Shown one piece after another: positions 1 to 10,781 of a stretch of 64,000 bases of DNA. Source of the DNA: Solenopsis invicta (Eukaryota; Arthropoda; Insecta; Hymenoptera; Formicidae). The notes under the pieces are model-generated. The model was not told where the DNA came from and did no database searches. It saw nothing but the letters and a program-made list of their open reading frames with translations. The translations under genes were made by a program, and so were the position numbers. Location of the stretch: the NCBI RefSeq assembly GCF_016802725.1, contig NC_052679.1:11380138-11444137 (forward strand), in the 5' to 3' direction. Position 1 is the stretch's first letter, and every line of letters starts with the position of its first letter.

Positions 1-997
1 CAAGTGGCATTAAGCTTGTTCTTTTTAGCTGAACTTTTTGCATTAGTGCAAGAAGTATACACTAAAGCGTCCTTTTTAACGAAAATTACGTCAAATGTCA
101 CTGTTCTTTTTCACAGTGTAGCGGATTCACACTACGTGAACACATCCAACGTGTGTCATACGATGCTCTGCAAACAATCAGAAAAAAGGATTTTGCTTCG
201 TACGACAAATTACGAGGAAAATCTTGCTTTCTGATTGGTTGCGGAGCGTCGTACGACGCACGTCGGATGCAGTGTGATTTCACGTTTCACTTTTTACGTT
301 TCACTTTTCATTTTTCACTCATAGAGAGTTCACGTGAATCTTTTCACGCACAGCAATCATGTATGGATAATGCGCGGAAGTTTAGTTTGCGTTCCAAAAT
401 TCACCTTTAGACTCTGTCATCGCAACTATCAAGCGGTCGCAAAAAAGGTTTCTACCTGCTTTTATAGTATAACTTTTACTGTAAAAATTTAATTATATAA
501 AAAAAATTGTAAAAAAATATATTCATAAATAAATAGCAATATTTCTTACGAGTTATATTGCATAAACTTAATTTACAAATATAATATATATTACATTTAT
601 TTTTGATGATCCATATATTGTACAACTATTTTATTATGTAGTAATCTAATTCTAAAAATTATATTGTAATTTAATACAAACATTGTTTTTCAAAATTAAC
701 TTTAATTTAGTTTTTTATTTATGCAAATTTTAAAGTAAATTAATTTCATTAGTCATTAAATTTAACTTCGTTTAATTAAAAATTATTGAATAATTTAGAA
801 TACGGACCTTTATCAAAACTGAATCCCCGCTCACACATTTTCCAAATTTATAAGTTATAAACACTTACATGATTAATTAATATTCTATTTCACAAGACAC
901 ACCTTTCTTATATCATTGTGTATCAAAACGCGTTAAAGTATATTTTTATCTAAATTTGCATTTGATGAAGCCTTATTCTATATAATTATCAAAATAT
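1..997. other. AT-rich non-coding DNA
   Basis: No supported gene. The first 420 bases contain several repeats of a ttcac/cacgtt-rich motif and a cttgttctttttagc block that reappears inverted near 12160-12200, so this is probably the end of a repeat shared with that region. The remainder, 480-997, is very AT-rich with no structure that I could see. The ATAT just before 998 is the target duplication of the LTR element. Confidence 0.6.
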
Positions 998-1209
998 TGT
1001 TACGCCCGGTATAGGCGTGAATTAAGTTGAAAACATCTTCTGTCAATGAGTGACAGAGTTCGTGTTGTTGTTTTGTCTGGATTTGATTTGTAAGACTTAC
1101 GAAGATTAAAAGCGTACATTTTTACAAAGTTTATCTTATTATTTTGTGCGCGAGTGAGAACGTGGTTCCGCGAGAGTACATGGTTCACGACTGTAACGTG
1201 AACGTAACA
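998..1209 (+). repeat. 5' LTR (212 bp)
   Basis: It starts TGTTACGCCCGG and ends GTGAACGTAACA, and it matches 7493-7704 at 204 of 212 positions by eye. The first ten bases and last six form the short imperfect inverted ends usual for LTRs. It would supply promoter and polyadenylation signals. I could not place a TATA box with confidence. Confidence 0.88.
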
Positions 1210-1212
1210 TTT

Positions 1213-1230
1213 TAGAGGCTCGTCCGGGAT
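1213..1230 (+). promoter_or_regulatory. Primer-binding site resembling tRNA-Pro
   Basis: Three bases after the 5' LTR comes TAGAGGCTCGTCCGGGAT. It agrees at 16 of 18 positions with the tRNA-Pro primer site known from gammaretroviruses and some insect LTR elements. Its location directly after the LTR supports the call. Confidence 0.75.
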
Positions 1231-1251
1231 CGTTGACGGACGGATTGTTAA

Positions 1252-1450
1252 ATGATGACTTCGGCAACCTCATCGTGCACAGAAGAAATTCAGCTCAGAA
1301 AGAGGCCTCGTCCTGTAATGCCGGCACAACTCAACGAAAATGAAACGTTACGAGTTCTTCGCGAGGAGCTTCTCATTTCGGGAGGACAGAAGATTACAGC
1401 AGGAACGAGAGGTAGAGCTTCTTACTTGTTTGCAGCAAAGAGATGAACGC
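1252..1450 (+). pseudogene. Short ORF remnant after the PBS, possibly gag-derived
   Basis: An ATG 22 bases past the PBS opens a 64-codon frame. An overlapping frame from about 1340 continues with charged, coiled-coil-like sequence (REDRRLQQEREVELL) before both end. This looks like the start of a gag-like gene with a frameshift, but it has no zinc knuckle or capsid motif that I recognise. It could be chance ORFs. Confidence 0.3.
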
Positions 1451-1799
1451 GTTACTACGCTTCGAACAATTACCACAGCTAAGTCCTTTCAAAAATGTTT
1501 ATTTTTGTGCGGGAGGTTCTGCTTTGAATATTAGAGATGCGTTGCGTCTACGTTGCTTGCGCGCAAGGAGTCTTCCGTTGGATGGTCGAAGCGTGTTGTG
1601 TCCGCGTTGCTCGTGCGCGAGAAGTTTCGCGTTGAATGAACGGGGGAATGCGTTGCGTTTGCGTTGTTTTAGCACGCCTTTGGTTGAGGAAGAAAATATT
1701 CTTGTCAAACGCATTTTATGCTTGTATCTACGTCTATTGATTTTTATCGTTTTAATTGACGCATGGCGTATCGTTTCCTCTTTAAATTTTCTTTAGTGC

Positions 1800-1842
1800 A
1801 TAGAGAGAGAGAGAGCGAGAGAGAGAGAGAGAGAGAGAGAGA
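1800..1842. repeat. (GA)n microsatellite
   Basis: Nearly pure GA dinucleotides. It precedes the first internal module just as the GA tract at 6706-6734 precedes the last, which suggests that the tract belongs to the module. Confidence 0.9.
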
Positions 1843-2560
1843 TAGCTTTAGCTTAGAATTTCTTCTTTGCGGGATTGAGATTTCGTCTCAGAAAAGAGGA
1901 AGACGGTCTAACATTTCTTTTTCTCCCAAAAAGGCATTGGTTTGGGAATAACTCGTGCTCGGTAACTCGTGGCAGTGGCCCGGGGTAGAGCAGGAGGCCG
2001 TCGTGCTTCCCTGGAAATCCTCACCTTGGGAGATGGATTCGAGGGACCGTTCTTGTCTCAAAAGCTTAGAATTAGTTTCTATTATTTTAAAATTTCTTGG
2101 TTTAGTTCAAGGGAATAAATTCGCAGCAAATGTTTCTCAAAGCAGAGGCCCGGATGAAAGCAGAAGGTCGTCGTTTGTTTAAGATTGCTCAAGACGGCGC
2201 TCGGTAACCTGTGGCAGAAGCCCAGGGTAGAGCAGAAAGTCGTCGAGTGGATTTTGATTTCAAAAGTGGACAACGCTCGGTAACCTGTGGCAGGAACCCA
2301 GGGTAGAGTAGGAAGTCGTCATTTTGGTTTGATTCGTGGAGGACGACGCTCGGTTACCCGTGGCAAAAGCTAGACTGAAACAAAAGAAAATCTAGGATTT
2401 CTTTTTCTTCCAAAAAGGTGTTGGTGTATGGTAAGGTTAACGCGAGCGACGCTCGGTAACCTGTGGCATGAGCTCAGGGTAGAGCAGGAAGTTGTCGTGT
2501 TTCTCTAGAAATCCTCGCCTTGGTGGAGAGGGATTTTGAAGATTGTTTTTCTTCCAAAAT
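1843..2560 (+). repeat. Internal module array of the LTR element
   Basis: A core reading GCTCGGTAACCTGTGGCAG, then roughly AGCCCAGGGTAGAGCAGGAA and GTCGTCGTG, recurs at about 1957, 2197, 2273, 2346 (shortened) and 2450. A further copy lies at 6855-6930, on the far side of the LINE. The 1957 and 6855 copies also share about 110 bases upstream, each beginning after a (GA)n tract, and about 60 bases downstream. No long reading frame crosses the copies, so the module looks like non-coding RNA structure or cis-acting sequence. Confidence 0.75.
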
Positions 2561-2577
2561 CGGGGGTGTGAAAGAGA

Positions 2578-2629
2578 GACTGACTGACTGACTGACTGAG
2601 CGTTTATTATTATTCTAGGGCTTAGCCCT
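2578..2629 (-). repeat. LINE 3' end: tetranucleotide tail and terminal hairpin
   Basis: Bases 2578-2599 are repeated GACT (AGTC on the element strand), which replaces a poly(A) tail. Bases 2617-2629 read AGGGCTTAGCCCT, a 5-bp stem with a 3-base loop, separated from the tail by an AATAAT/AATAAA-like stretch. In CR1/L2-type LINEs such 3' stem-loops are recognised by the element's RT. Confidence 0.65.
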
Positions 2630-3095
2630 CTAAGAATAAAATACAGGAAAATAACTTCAAGATTGAGTACAATATAGATAACAAAAATAAAAACAAAAAA
2701 TAAAAACAAGAGAAGTAAGGTACAAATAAACTTAAGATAAGCATAACTTAAAGTAAACATGCGAGAAAGTATAAAGAGTAAAAATATGAAATAAACTAAG
2801 ATAACAAACTTAAAGGAATCACACTTACTTAAGAAAAGTTAGCGTCTTTACGCAGAGACGGAAGAGTTACGCGGTGAAAATAAGATCATAAGAGAACTAG
2901 AATGAAATAGCAATAGCAGAGAATAAGCGCAGAGGAAGAGGAAGTAAGATAGGGTATGCTTGAGGAGAAGTGTGAGAGGTTGAAGAGTGAGCACGGCAGG
3001 GTGTGCTGAAGGTAGGAAGGACATCGGGGTTCGGAGTCGCTGCGGGTAAGGTGGAGAGAAAAGGAGAGAAGAGAATTGAGAGTGAGAACGTGAGA

Positions 3096-5960
3096 TCAGA
3101 TCCCATCCCTTGACCGCAGATGACTGAAGAGGAGGTTCTTAAAGGAAGCTAAGGAATTTGACTCTTTAATGTGCGGCGGGAGAGCATTCCACATAGTGCA
3201 ACCGGATATGAGGAATGAATGCTGGTAAGTGGAGGTGCGGCAGGACGGAACAGCTAAGTCCCAGGGAGAAGGAGGGGATCGGAGATGGGAGAGAGACCTA
3301 GGAGCAGGCTGGAGATTGTGAGCAAGGAAGGGGGGAGAGCCGGAATGGATAATGGAGAAGATCAGGCAGCAGGTCAAGTATTCCCGTCGGTCGTCGGCGG
3401 ACAGCCAGCCCAAACGCCCGTACCAGGGGGACACATGCTCGTCCCGGCGAAGGTCAAAGATGTAGCGCACGCAGGCGTTCATCAAACGTCTAAGCTTGAG
3501 CCTCTGTTGACCCGTCAAGTCAGTGAGAACCGCGGCGCAGTAATCAAAGACCGGAAAGGCGAGTGATCTGATGAGTTGCACTCTCAGAGGCAGTGCGAGA
3601 CCGTTTTTAAAATGATTCAAGCGCCAGAGAATCCCACTAACCCGACTGGAAGTGGAACGAATTTGATGAGCCCAGCTCAGATTGTTGGTCAGGAGCAGCC
3701 CAAGGTTACGGACATTGTCGGTGAATTGAATACGCGTATAATTCACGAACAAGATATATACTGGATCTATACTGGACGTAGGGATCGAGTTGACAAACCT
3801 GGGACTGCCCATGAGAAGTGCCTTGGTCTTACCGGCGTTGAGTTTAAGGAGATTTCTCGCCGCCCATCGCTCGACCGCCGCGATGTCCTCGTTGACGAGA
3901 GCAACTGCATTAAGGAGATCGTGAGGAGGAAAGTGGAAATAAATTTGGAGATTGTCGGCGTAGAGCAGGTGATGGCAGTGCCTGAGCGAGTGCCTGAGAT
4001 CATTGACGAAGATGGAGAAGAGAAGGGGTCCCAGAACTGAGCCCTGAGGGACTCCGGCAGGGACAGGCAGCGCAGATGAAAGAGAGCCGTCAGGTCCTTT
4101 AACGCACCGGTGTCTGTCGGAGAGGTAGGATCGAAACCAGGTCAGAGCGGACGATGAGATCTTGAGGTTGCTGAGTTTCTCGAGGAGAAGCGCATGGGAG
4201 ACAGAATCGAAGGCTTTGGAAAAGTCGAACATGACTAATAAGGTGGTCATGCGTTTGTCTATGGCCAATCTCACATCGTCAACCAGCTTGATAAGGGCGG
4301 TTTGCGTACTGTAGCCCTTTCGGAAGCCGGTCTGGAAAGAATCGAGGAGGTTATGGTGAGAGATGTGAGCAACCAGGCTGTCGTAAGCAATACGCTCAAG
4401 CACCTTGGAAAGGAAGCAGAGGAGAGAGATGGGACGGAAGTCAGACGGGAAGGAGGGATGACAGGTTTTGGGGAGAGGGATGACATGTGAGGTTTTCCAA
4501 AAGGTGGGAAAGGTGGAGGAATTAAAGGAGAGATTGAAGAGGTCTAGGATGACAGGAAAGATGACGGGGAGACAGAGGAGAATAATGCGGCGATTTAAGC
4601 TGTCGGGACCGTACGAGTCGGAGGAGCTGGTTTTGATGGCCTTGAGTAGGGTTTCAGGAAAGACGTGGGGAAAGTAGAAGGTAGCAGGATCGGAGACAGA
4701 GGAGGTATGACGGGGGAAGGAGGCGGGTGGAGGAGGCAAAGGAGAAAGAGATGAATGAGAGAGATGAGCAGTAGTGAAGAAGGAGTTGAGGTCTCCCAGA
4801 GAGAGATTGAGGTGGAGGTTAGAGGAGCGATTCTTAGCGAGGCCAAGCGAGCGCAGCTCCGACCATAGTCTTGCTGGGCATAATTTGGGATCGAGTCTTT
4901 TGCGCAAGTAGTTGTTTTTTGCCTCGACCAGGCGCGATTTTGCCAAGTTTCTGAGAGACCGAAACCTTTCCCGCCGATCGGGGGAGGGGTGAAGGAGGAA
5001 GGATCTTCTGGCGGCGTCTCGTTCCCGGAGAAGAGACTTGACTTGATGGTTCAGCCAAGGAGCGGGAGGCTTGTTTGCCACGAATGTTTTGTGAGGCAGG
5101 TGGATAGTCAAGGCGTTATTGATGAAAGAGTAGATCAGGTCGACCCTACGATCAATGTAGCTGGCAGAGTCAACAGCAGGCCAGTCTTGAGAGAGAAGGG
5201 AGGAAAGGAAGTCTTCGGAATTGAATTAAGAAAAGTCTCTGACTCGGATCACGCGAGGTGGAACTCTATAGATGGAAAAGTCGAGAGTGACTTCGATGAG
5301 ATCATGGTTTGATAGAAAAGGGATTGGAAACTGCTGAAAGTTCTGTATTAAATTTTTATCATTTACTAAACAGTGGTCGATTCTAGAGTGTGACGAGGAA
5401 GTGTGGTGGGTGTCAGAGAAAGGAACTATATGGAGATTATTGGAGGTGCTGAAGTCGAGAAGGAAATCGGAGTCGTGGGAAGGACGATTAAGATCAATAT
5501 TGAAATCCCCGATTATGATGGCAACTGTAAAGGAAAGATAGTCTTTCAAAGTCGGATTGGAAAATGGAAAGGTGACCAAGTTTTGGAGGACGATAGACTA
5601 TGGCAAGCAGGAAAGGGCGGCAGCGAAGAGGAGAGATACGGAGGATAAGATATTCCGGGAGAGCGCTATAGAGCGTCGGCGATGAAGCGAGTATCTCGGC
5701 GCCAATGCCGCGACGCACGTATACCCCAACACCTCCTCCCCCCTTGCCCTCCCTGTCACCGCGAACTATGTAATAACCAGGAAGCTGGACAAAACTGTCA
5801 GACGCGTGTGGCTTCAACCAGGTTTCGGAGAGAGCTATAAGGTCGTAATCGCCTCGGCCGAAAAAATCGGCAAATTCAGAGAAGTGGGGGAGGAGGGATT
5901 GGCAGTTAACATGGCATACGCGCAGAGATCCCGATCTTCCGGAGTGAAGGGGGGGCCCGG
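3096..5960 (-). pseudogene. LINE ORF2: endonuclease plus reverse transcriptase, broken
   Basis: The endonuclease part (about 5960-5120) shows HVNCQSL, SETWL, GDFNIDL, SRIDHCL and SNHDLI, the usual AP-endonuclease blocks. The RT part (5111-3096, 671 codons open) has FRPISLLCFLSKVLERI, the TGFRKGYST block, FDFSKAFDSV, AGVPQGSVLGPLLF and a catalytic box reading LLYADNLQIY. Breaks: a frameshift near 5575 between the two endonuclease frames, and a TAA at about 5226-5228 between endonuclease and RT. The catalytic box has Asn where the second Asp of Y/FADD is expected, which should abolish polymerisation. In a live copy the protein would copy its own RNA by target-primed reverse transcription in the nucleus. 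Confidence 0.88.
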
Positions 5961-5964
5961 GGCC

Positions 5965-6700
5965 TCATTTAGTGCGCTTAGAAGGGGCCCTAGGAATCGC
6001 CCCGCGATTCACATCACGGCCCGCTGTCGTACGGGTCGCAGAGGCACCAGCGACATCGGCAGCGCCAGCCGACCCCGTCGGGGGAAGAGAAGCCGCGAGG
6101 CCGCGCGCCGAGTCGCGAAGGTCACGCGATGACCCGCAGGAAGATGAAGAGGGCAGAGGTGCACCGGCAATAAGTGCGGAAAGGTGATCACTACCCCGGA
6201 GTCGGATAGGCGAGGTGTCGAGGTGTCTCTTGACAAATACGCGTCCGTTGCGCACCCAGGCACGGTGCAGACGACCCGCGCCTACCGCGCCCCTCGCGGC
6301 AGCGAAAATCCCGCGAGTGGAGGAAGGAAGACGCTCGTTGATATCGATGGTCCCGGGGGGAAGACCGGGAACCGACGAGCCGTCGAGCTTCCCGTGAGAG
6401 CGTTTGCCCGCAAGTATCCGGTCGCGGACCTCGCGCGAGGAAAGTCTGACCACGAGGGGACGAGGACGGTCCCCCTTGGCGGGGATGCGATAGCAACTCA
6501 CTATGTGATCGAGGCCGACCTCGACGCCGAGAGCAAGTGTGATTCTGCTGAGAGTAGTTTTGAGGTTCTCGGAGGGGGTTTCAATCACCCCGAATAAGAT
6601 AAGCTCGGAGCTCCTATTGACCTGCTCAAGGGCGTCGAGGTGGGACTCGAGCCTACGCACATCGGCATTGGCGGCGATGGTCGCTGGACGCGCCTCAAGC
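5965..6700 (-). pseudogene. LINE ORF1, 5'-truncated nucleic-acid-binding protein
   Basis: About 245 codons remain open, with the first Met at 6660. A short coiled coil (RRLESHLDALEQV) is followed by an RRM-like fold (ELILFGVIETPSEN ... HIVSCYRIPAKG ... PLVVRLSSREVRDRIL). That is the arrangement of L1/CR1-type ORF1 proteins that bind element RNA. The tail is Ala/Arg/Ser-rich. The start is missing because the copy is truncated at the GA tract. Much higher G+C than the flanks marks it as inserted DNA. Confidence 0.7.
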
Positions 6701-6703
6701 GCG

Positions 6704-6705
<2 letters not shown>

Positions 6706-6734
<29 letters not shown>
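6706..6734. repeat. (GA)n microsatellite at the LINE 5' junction
   Basis: A GA tract that marks where the truncated LINE ends and the last internal module of the LTR element resumes. Confidence 0.85.
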
Positions 6735-6736
<2 letters not shown>

Positions 6737-7480
6737 TGTTACTGTTTTAGGTTTAGGATTTCTTCTTTTTGAAGTTGAAATTTTGTTTTAGGGATAGAGA
6801 GGCGTTCTCTCATTCCTTTTTTTTCCTGTAGGGCATTGGATTGAGAATTACACGGGCGACGCTTGGTAACTCGTGGCAGAAGCCTGGGGTAGAGCAGGAA
6901 GTCGTCGTGCTTCCCTGGAAGTCCACGCCTTGGAGGATAGGTTCGGAGAATCGTTCTTTCTTCGGAAATTGAGAATGAGTTTCGATTTTTTTTACGCGAA
7001 AATTTTATTGTAAAATCGTGACTAAAAAAAAAAGTTTTTCTCTTGCAGGTTAATTTTATTTTAAGTGAGATACTCGTTGGATCTTATTTTAATTTCAGTT
7101 TTGAGATTCGTACGAAGCGATGTTCTTCTTATGAAGGTTTGTCGAAATACTTTGTGTTAAGAAGACCGCCTTGCCCCGGTTTTTGAATCGAGGTTTTCCA
7201 GAGAGCCTGAGGGCAAATGCCGAGGCGAAGATATAGGGAGCCTTAAAGGCGTTGGGTCCTCGAGAGTTAATTCCCCCCCTCCCCACCCCTTGTTCAAAGA
7301 ATGAAGGAAGACGTGCTCAAGACTCAAGGTGAAGAGTAAGAATGAGCCACAGCTTAAGCAGGAAGATGTTGTCTTGTGGATGTAGTCACGCAGCTCCATA
7401 TCCCTTTGCAGCAGCTAGGAGAAGAGCAAAAAGTCGTGAAGATTTTAGAAGCCTTTAATTGGTTGTCGGGACACCCTAAA
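6735..7480 (+). repeat. 3' part of the LTR element, with last internal module
   Basis: Bases 6735-6990 repeat the 1843-2100 segment, including the GGTAACTCGTGGCAG core near 6868. The rest, to 7480, is unique in the window and has no reading frame over 80 codons that resembles a protein. It ends at the purine tract. Confidence 0.7.
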
Positions 7481-7492
7481 GAAAAGGGGTAG
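7481..7492 (+). promoter_or_regulatory. Polypurine tract
   Basis: GAAAAGGGGTAG lies directly against the 3' LTR, where plus-strand DNA synthesis is primed in LTR elements. Confidence 0.75.
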
Positions 7493-7704
7493 TGTTACGC
7501 CCGGTATAGGCGTGAATTAAGTTGAAAACATCTTCTGTCAATGAGTGATAGAGTTCGTGTTGTTATTTTGTCTGGATTTGATTTGTAAGACTTACGAAGA
7601 TTAAAAACGTACATTTTTACAAAGTTTATCTCATTATTTTGTGCGCGAGTGAGAACGTAGTTCCGCGAGAGTACGTGGTTCACGACTATAACGTGAACAT
7701 AACA
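7493..7704 (+). repeat. 3' LTR (212 bp)
   Basis: Same length as the 5' LTR with eight substitutions, all transitions. It is followed at once by ATAT, the target duplication. Confidence 0.88.
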
Positions 7705-7995
7705 ATATCAACTTGTCAAATATAAATATCAAACCTAATTATATCACAAAAGCATTATTTTTATTTATGTATGTACATTAGCTTATCTTGTCAACGCAAT
7801 GCAACCAAAAAGGTTAACCTCTTCAATAATACCTCTTCAAACTGTTACCACACTGTTACCACACTTTCATTCTAATTTCGAAATACATACAATTTACTTG
7901 ATCATTGAACTTAGGGAAAGTATATAAAATCACATAGACAATACAAGCACGAAGACTTAGCTGCGACCGTAGTAGGCATTCTTGTTCAATTTGTG
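7705..7995. other. Non-coding; fragment of a fold-back repeat arm
   Basis: No gene. Bases about 7918-7985 (agtatataaaatcacat ... cttagctgcgaccg) match the arm of the fold-back family seen complete at 61488-61862 and, more divergent, at 24253-24608. The Ginger element inserted beside this arm, so its partner lies beyond 11924 or has been lost. Confidence 0.55.
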
Positions 7996-7999
7996 TTGA

Positions 8000-8140
8000 T
8001 GTCGTAGGCAAATAGTTATTTTAGGAAAATAGTATCTGACTAAGCAAATGCTATCTGCCTGGTCAAATAGTTTACGCCCGTTTATTTTTGTGTTTAAATG
8101 CTATTTTCCTAGGAAAATGCTATTTAACTGAACCGCTGTT
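8000..8140 (+). repeat. Left TIR of the Ginger-like element
   Basis: About 140 bp, matching the reverse complement of 11783-11920 with scattered differences. Inside, short units of the type GCAAATAG/ATAGT and ATTTTCCTAGG recur several times in both orientations, giving the end a modular look suited to several transposase contacts. Confidence 0.85.
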
Positions 8141-8879
8141 AGGCAAATGGCATCGAGCGAGTAAAGCATAAGTTGACATTTTGATAACTGTAAGGTTATG
8201 TCACAATCGTCCTTCAAGACTCTCTTCATCAATTCATCAATTTTAAAATTATGTAAGTACGTTTTCTTCTTTTGATGTTATTTACTAAGTATTATACTTC
8301 TCTCCAGCAAATTTACAATCAGTAACGTTAGTCTTACTTCGTAATTATTACAAGTACTTATTATATGAAATATCTAAGACAGAATAAATTGAGATTATAA
8401 TAATGTTCAAGTTAAAAATAGCATTTTATATTTCAAAGTATATAAATTATTGCAGCCGCGATAAAAAAAGTCTTCAGCGAAGCATGCATTTCAGTTTTGT
8501 GAGGTTATGTTATTACTATCGTCCTGCAAGATATTCTTTTCAAATTCATCAATTTTAAAATCATACGTTTTTTTCCTTTTATTGTTATTTACTAACTTTC
8601 CGACAATCTTAATAGTTATTCTTACTTCATTATCATGCAAGTATCATTTATTATATGAAATATCGAAGACCAGGAAAGAATAATTGATATAATATTCAAG
8701 TAAAGAAATAGTATTTTATATAATCTTAAAACGTAAATTATTGCAGCCACAATAAAAAAAAACCGGTATAAAGAACAAGACAAATATACATTTTGTAAAT
8801 ATATTAATTGCTAGTTACTGTTTACGCTGTATTAACTCATTTTGACTTTGAATCTAATAAAGTTTTTCTTATAGGCAAC

Positions 8880-10781
8880 ATGGTAGACAAAGAATATTAT
8901 TTGCAGCTGAATGAAAGATATGTCCAGAAAACCATTAAAAAACCATGGAACTTACAAAAAATTAACGAAGTCATTAACATATTAAAAAGTTTTCAAGAGA
9001 AAAAATGTCAGATCAACAGAAGATATCGAGCCAGGAAAAATATTATGGCCAGAAATATGATCTCCTACAAATATCCGGCGTATCAAAAGTCATTTTAAAA
9101 CCAAAGTCTCTGAATGATGATATTATTTATGTTACACCAATTGAAGAATTTTTTGATAAAATTGATGAACAACACAAAGCAACAGGGCATGGAGGAAGAG
9201 ATAAGGTACTTTATAATTTAAAAAAGAAATCTAATGTTCCAAAACTGGCTGTTGAAGTATATATAGAATTATGCAAAACTTGCAATTTAAAAAAAATGCA
9301 GAAACATGCTGGTTTGTTGATAAGACCCATAAAATCCAAAGATTTTAATGTCAGAGGACAAGTTGATTTAATTGATTTCCAATCTTGTGCTGATGGGATA
9401 CACAAATGGCTTCTATTATCAAGACCATTCTACCAAATTTTTATATTTACGACCATTACAGACAAAAAGAGCTACGGAGGTAGCTTTTGAATTACTTAAA
9501 ATTTTCCTTGAACAAGGCGCTCCAGTTATTTTGCAAAGTGATAATGGACGGGAATTTACTGCCGAGGTAATTAAAGAGTTGATTTTGTTGTGGCTAGAAT
9601 GCAAAATTGTACGTGGACGACCGAGGCATCCCCAAAGCCAGGGTTCTATTGAAAGATCAAACCAAGATGTCGAACAAATGTTAAGAGTTTGGATGACAGA
9701 GCATAAAACTTCTCGTTGGTCAGTTGGATGTTATTTTGTGCAATGGCAAAAAAATACATCGTTTCATCGTATCATTGGAAGATCACTCTATAAAAGTCTG
9801 TGGTGCAGATCCCAAAATAGGCTTAAAATCTACAAATCTATCGTCAGATCTTCTTGCTAAAATATCAACTGAAGAGGACTTAGAAGTCATTAACACAAAC
9901 TTTATCAATAATAATACAGAAGGTTCATCAAATGGCTATACTAACAACAATAGTAGAAGCTGCCGAATTAAAAGTAGAAAGCACTATTCAAATAGTAAAG
10001 ACAAGTGATGTTGACATCGGAATTGCATCAGAAATCGTAAATTATCAAATACAAATAAATGTGGAAGAAGATAAAATACTTACAATAAAAGACATTTCTG
10101 CAAATACTTTAAACCAAAACACTAAGGATCAAAGCATGAACTCTAATATCTTATACTGCTGTGTTTGTAGCAACGAAAGTACAGGTGCACACACTTGTTC
10201 AAAATGTGACAAAATAGTACATGTTATCTGCGGTATTTCTTACGAATCTGACGAGGGATTTGGCAACAAAGTTACTTGCAATCATTGTGTCAATGAAAAA
10301 AATATTAAAATAAACCGAACACAATCTTACGAGGGACAGCTCAAAGGTGCTGAAGATATGACCAAAAGAAACAAAACAATTTTCAACAGAAATAGAAACT
10401 GGGAAGTTTGTAACGGTAGCTGTCCCAAAATTTGACAGAGGACCTTTGGACAAAAAGAATTTAGAAGGAATTATAGTTGAGAAAAAAAATGATGTGTACA
10501 GAATAGGTACAAAAAGTGGTATATTGAAAAATTGGTTTACTAGAGGCGACTTAACACCTGTAACTTTAATTAGTTTTAATTATAATGACATTCCTCAAGA
10601 ACAGATTATTTCTTTAAGAGAAGCATGCGCGTCCCAATCTATATTTTCAGGGCAAGGGTTCTCAAAATGTCAATGCCAACCATCAAAGAAACAGTGCAAT
10701 ACAAAACGATGTGCCTGCTTTAAGACTAAAAATTTGTGTAATAGTAAATGTCATTCGAGTAATCCTTGCCAAAATAAATAA
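8880..10781 (+). pseudogene. Ginger-type integrase (KRBA2-like), multiply frameshifted
   Basis: Starting from ATG at 8880, the reading frame switches near 9040, 9410, 9790, 9930 and 10400. In order: an N-terminal region, an HHCC-like zinc-binding part (HKATGHGGRDKVLY ... CKTCNLKK), then the DDE core with VDLIDF, QSDNGREF and SQGSIERSNQ supplying the three acidic residues. A C-terminal Cys/His finger follows (CCVCSNESTGAHTCSKC ... VHVICG), and finally a Cys-rich CXC-like tail (KCQCQPSKKQC ... RCACF). An acceptor-like ttcttatag just before 8880 suggests an upstream exon in live copies. The many lesions show that it is inactive. Integrases of this kind cut and rejoin element ends in the nucleus. 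Confidence 0.85.

Larger units (their letters stand above)
2580..6706 (-). mobile_element. 5'-truncated non-LTR retrotransposon (LINE, CR1/Jockey group)
   Basis: On the minus strand: a partial ORF1 (6700-5965), then ORF2 with an APE-type endonuclease and reverse transcriptase (about 5960-3096), then a 3' UTR and a tetranucleotide tail. ORF1 runs into the GA tract with no start region, so the copy is truncated at its 5' end, as LINEs commonly are. Both edges lie in GA-rich sequence (gagagac near 2573 and gagaga at 6706), so it inserted into a GA tract of the LTR element. The endonuclease type and a simple-repeat tail instead of poly(A) fit the CR1/Jockey group. The exact clade needs a tree. 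Confidence 0.85.
998..7704 (+). mobile_element. Gypsy-like LTR retroelement, non-autonomous, interrupted by a LINE
   Basis: The element is bounded by two 212-bp direct repeats that begin TG and end CA (998-1209 and 7493-7704). It is flanked on both sides by the 4-bp duplication ATAT (994-997 and 7705-7708). A tRNA-Pro-like primer site follows the first LTR and a purine-rich tract precedes the second. Without the LINE at about 2580-6706 the element is near 2.6 kb. It has no recognisable protease, reverse transcriptase or integrase. Its body is instead built from copies of a roughly 75-150 bp module. This is the layout of a non-autonomous (TRIM/LARD-like) element that would depend on proteins from a relative. 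The superfamily call rests on LTR ends, PBS and duplication length only. The LTRs differ at 8 of 212 positions. Confidence 0.85.

Noticed and set aside
3285..5312. Several plus-strand ORFs of 60-154 codons
   Set aside because: They are antisense shadows of the LINE reverse transcriptase on the minus strand.
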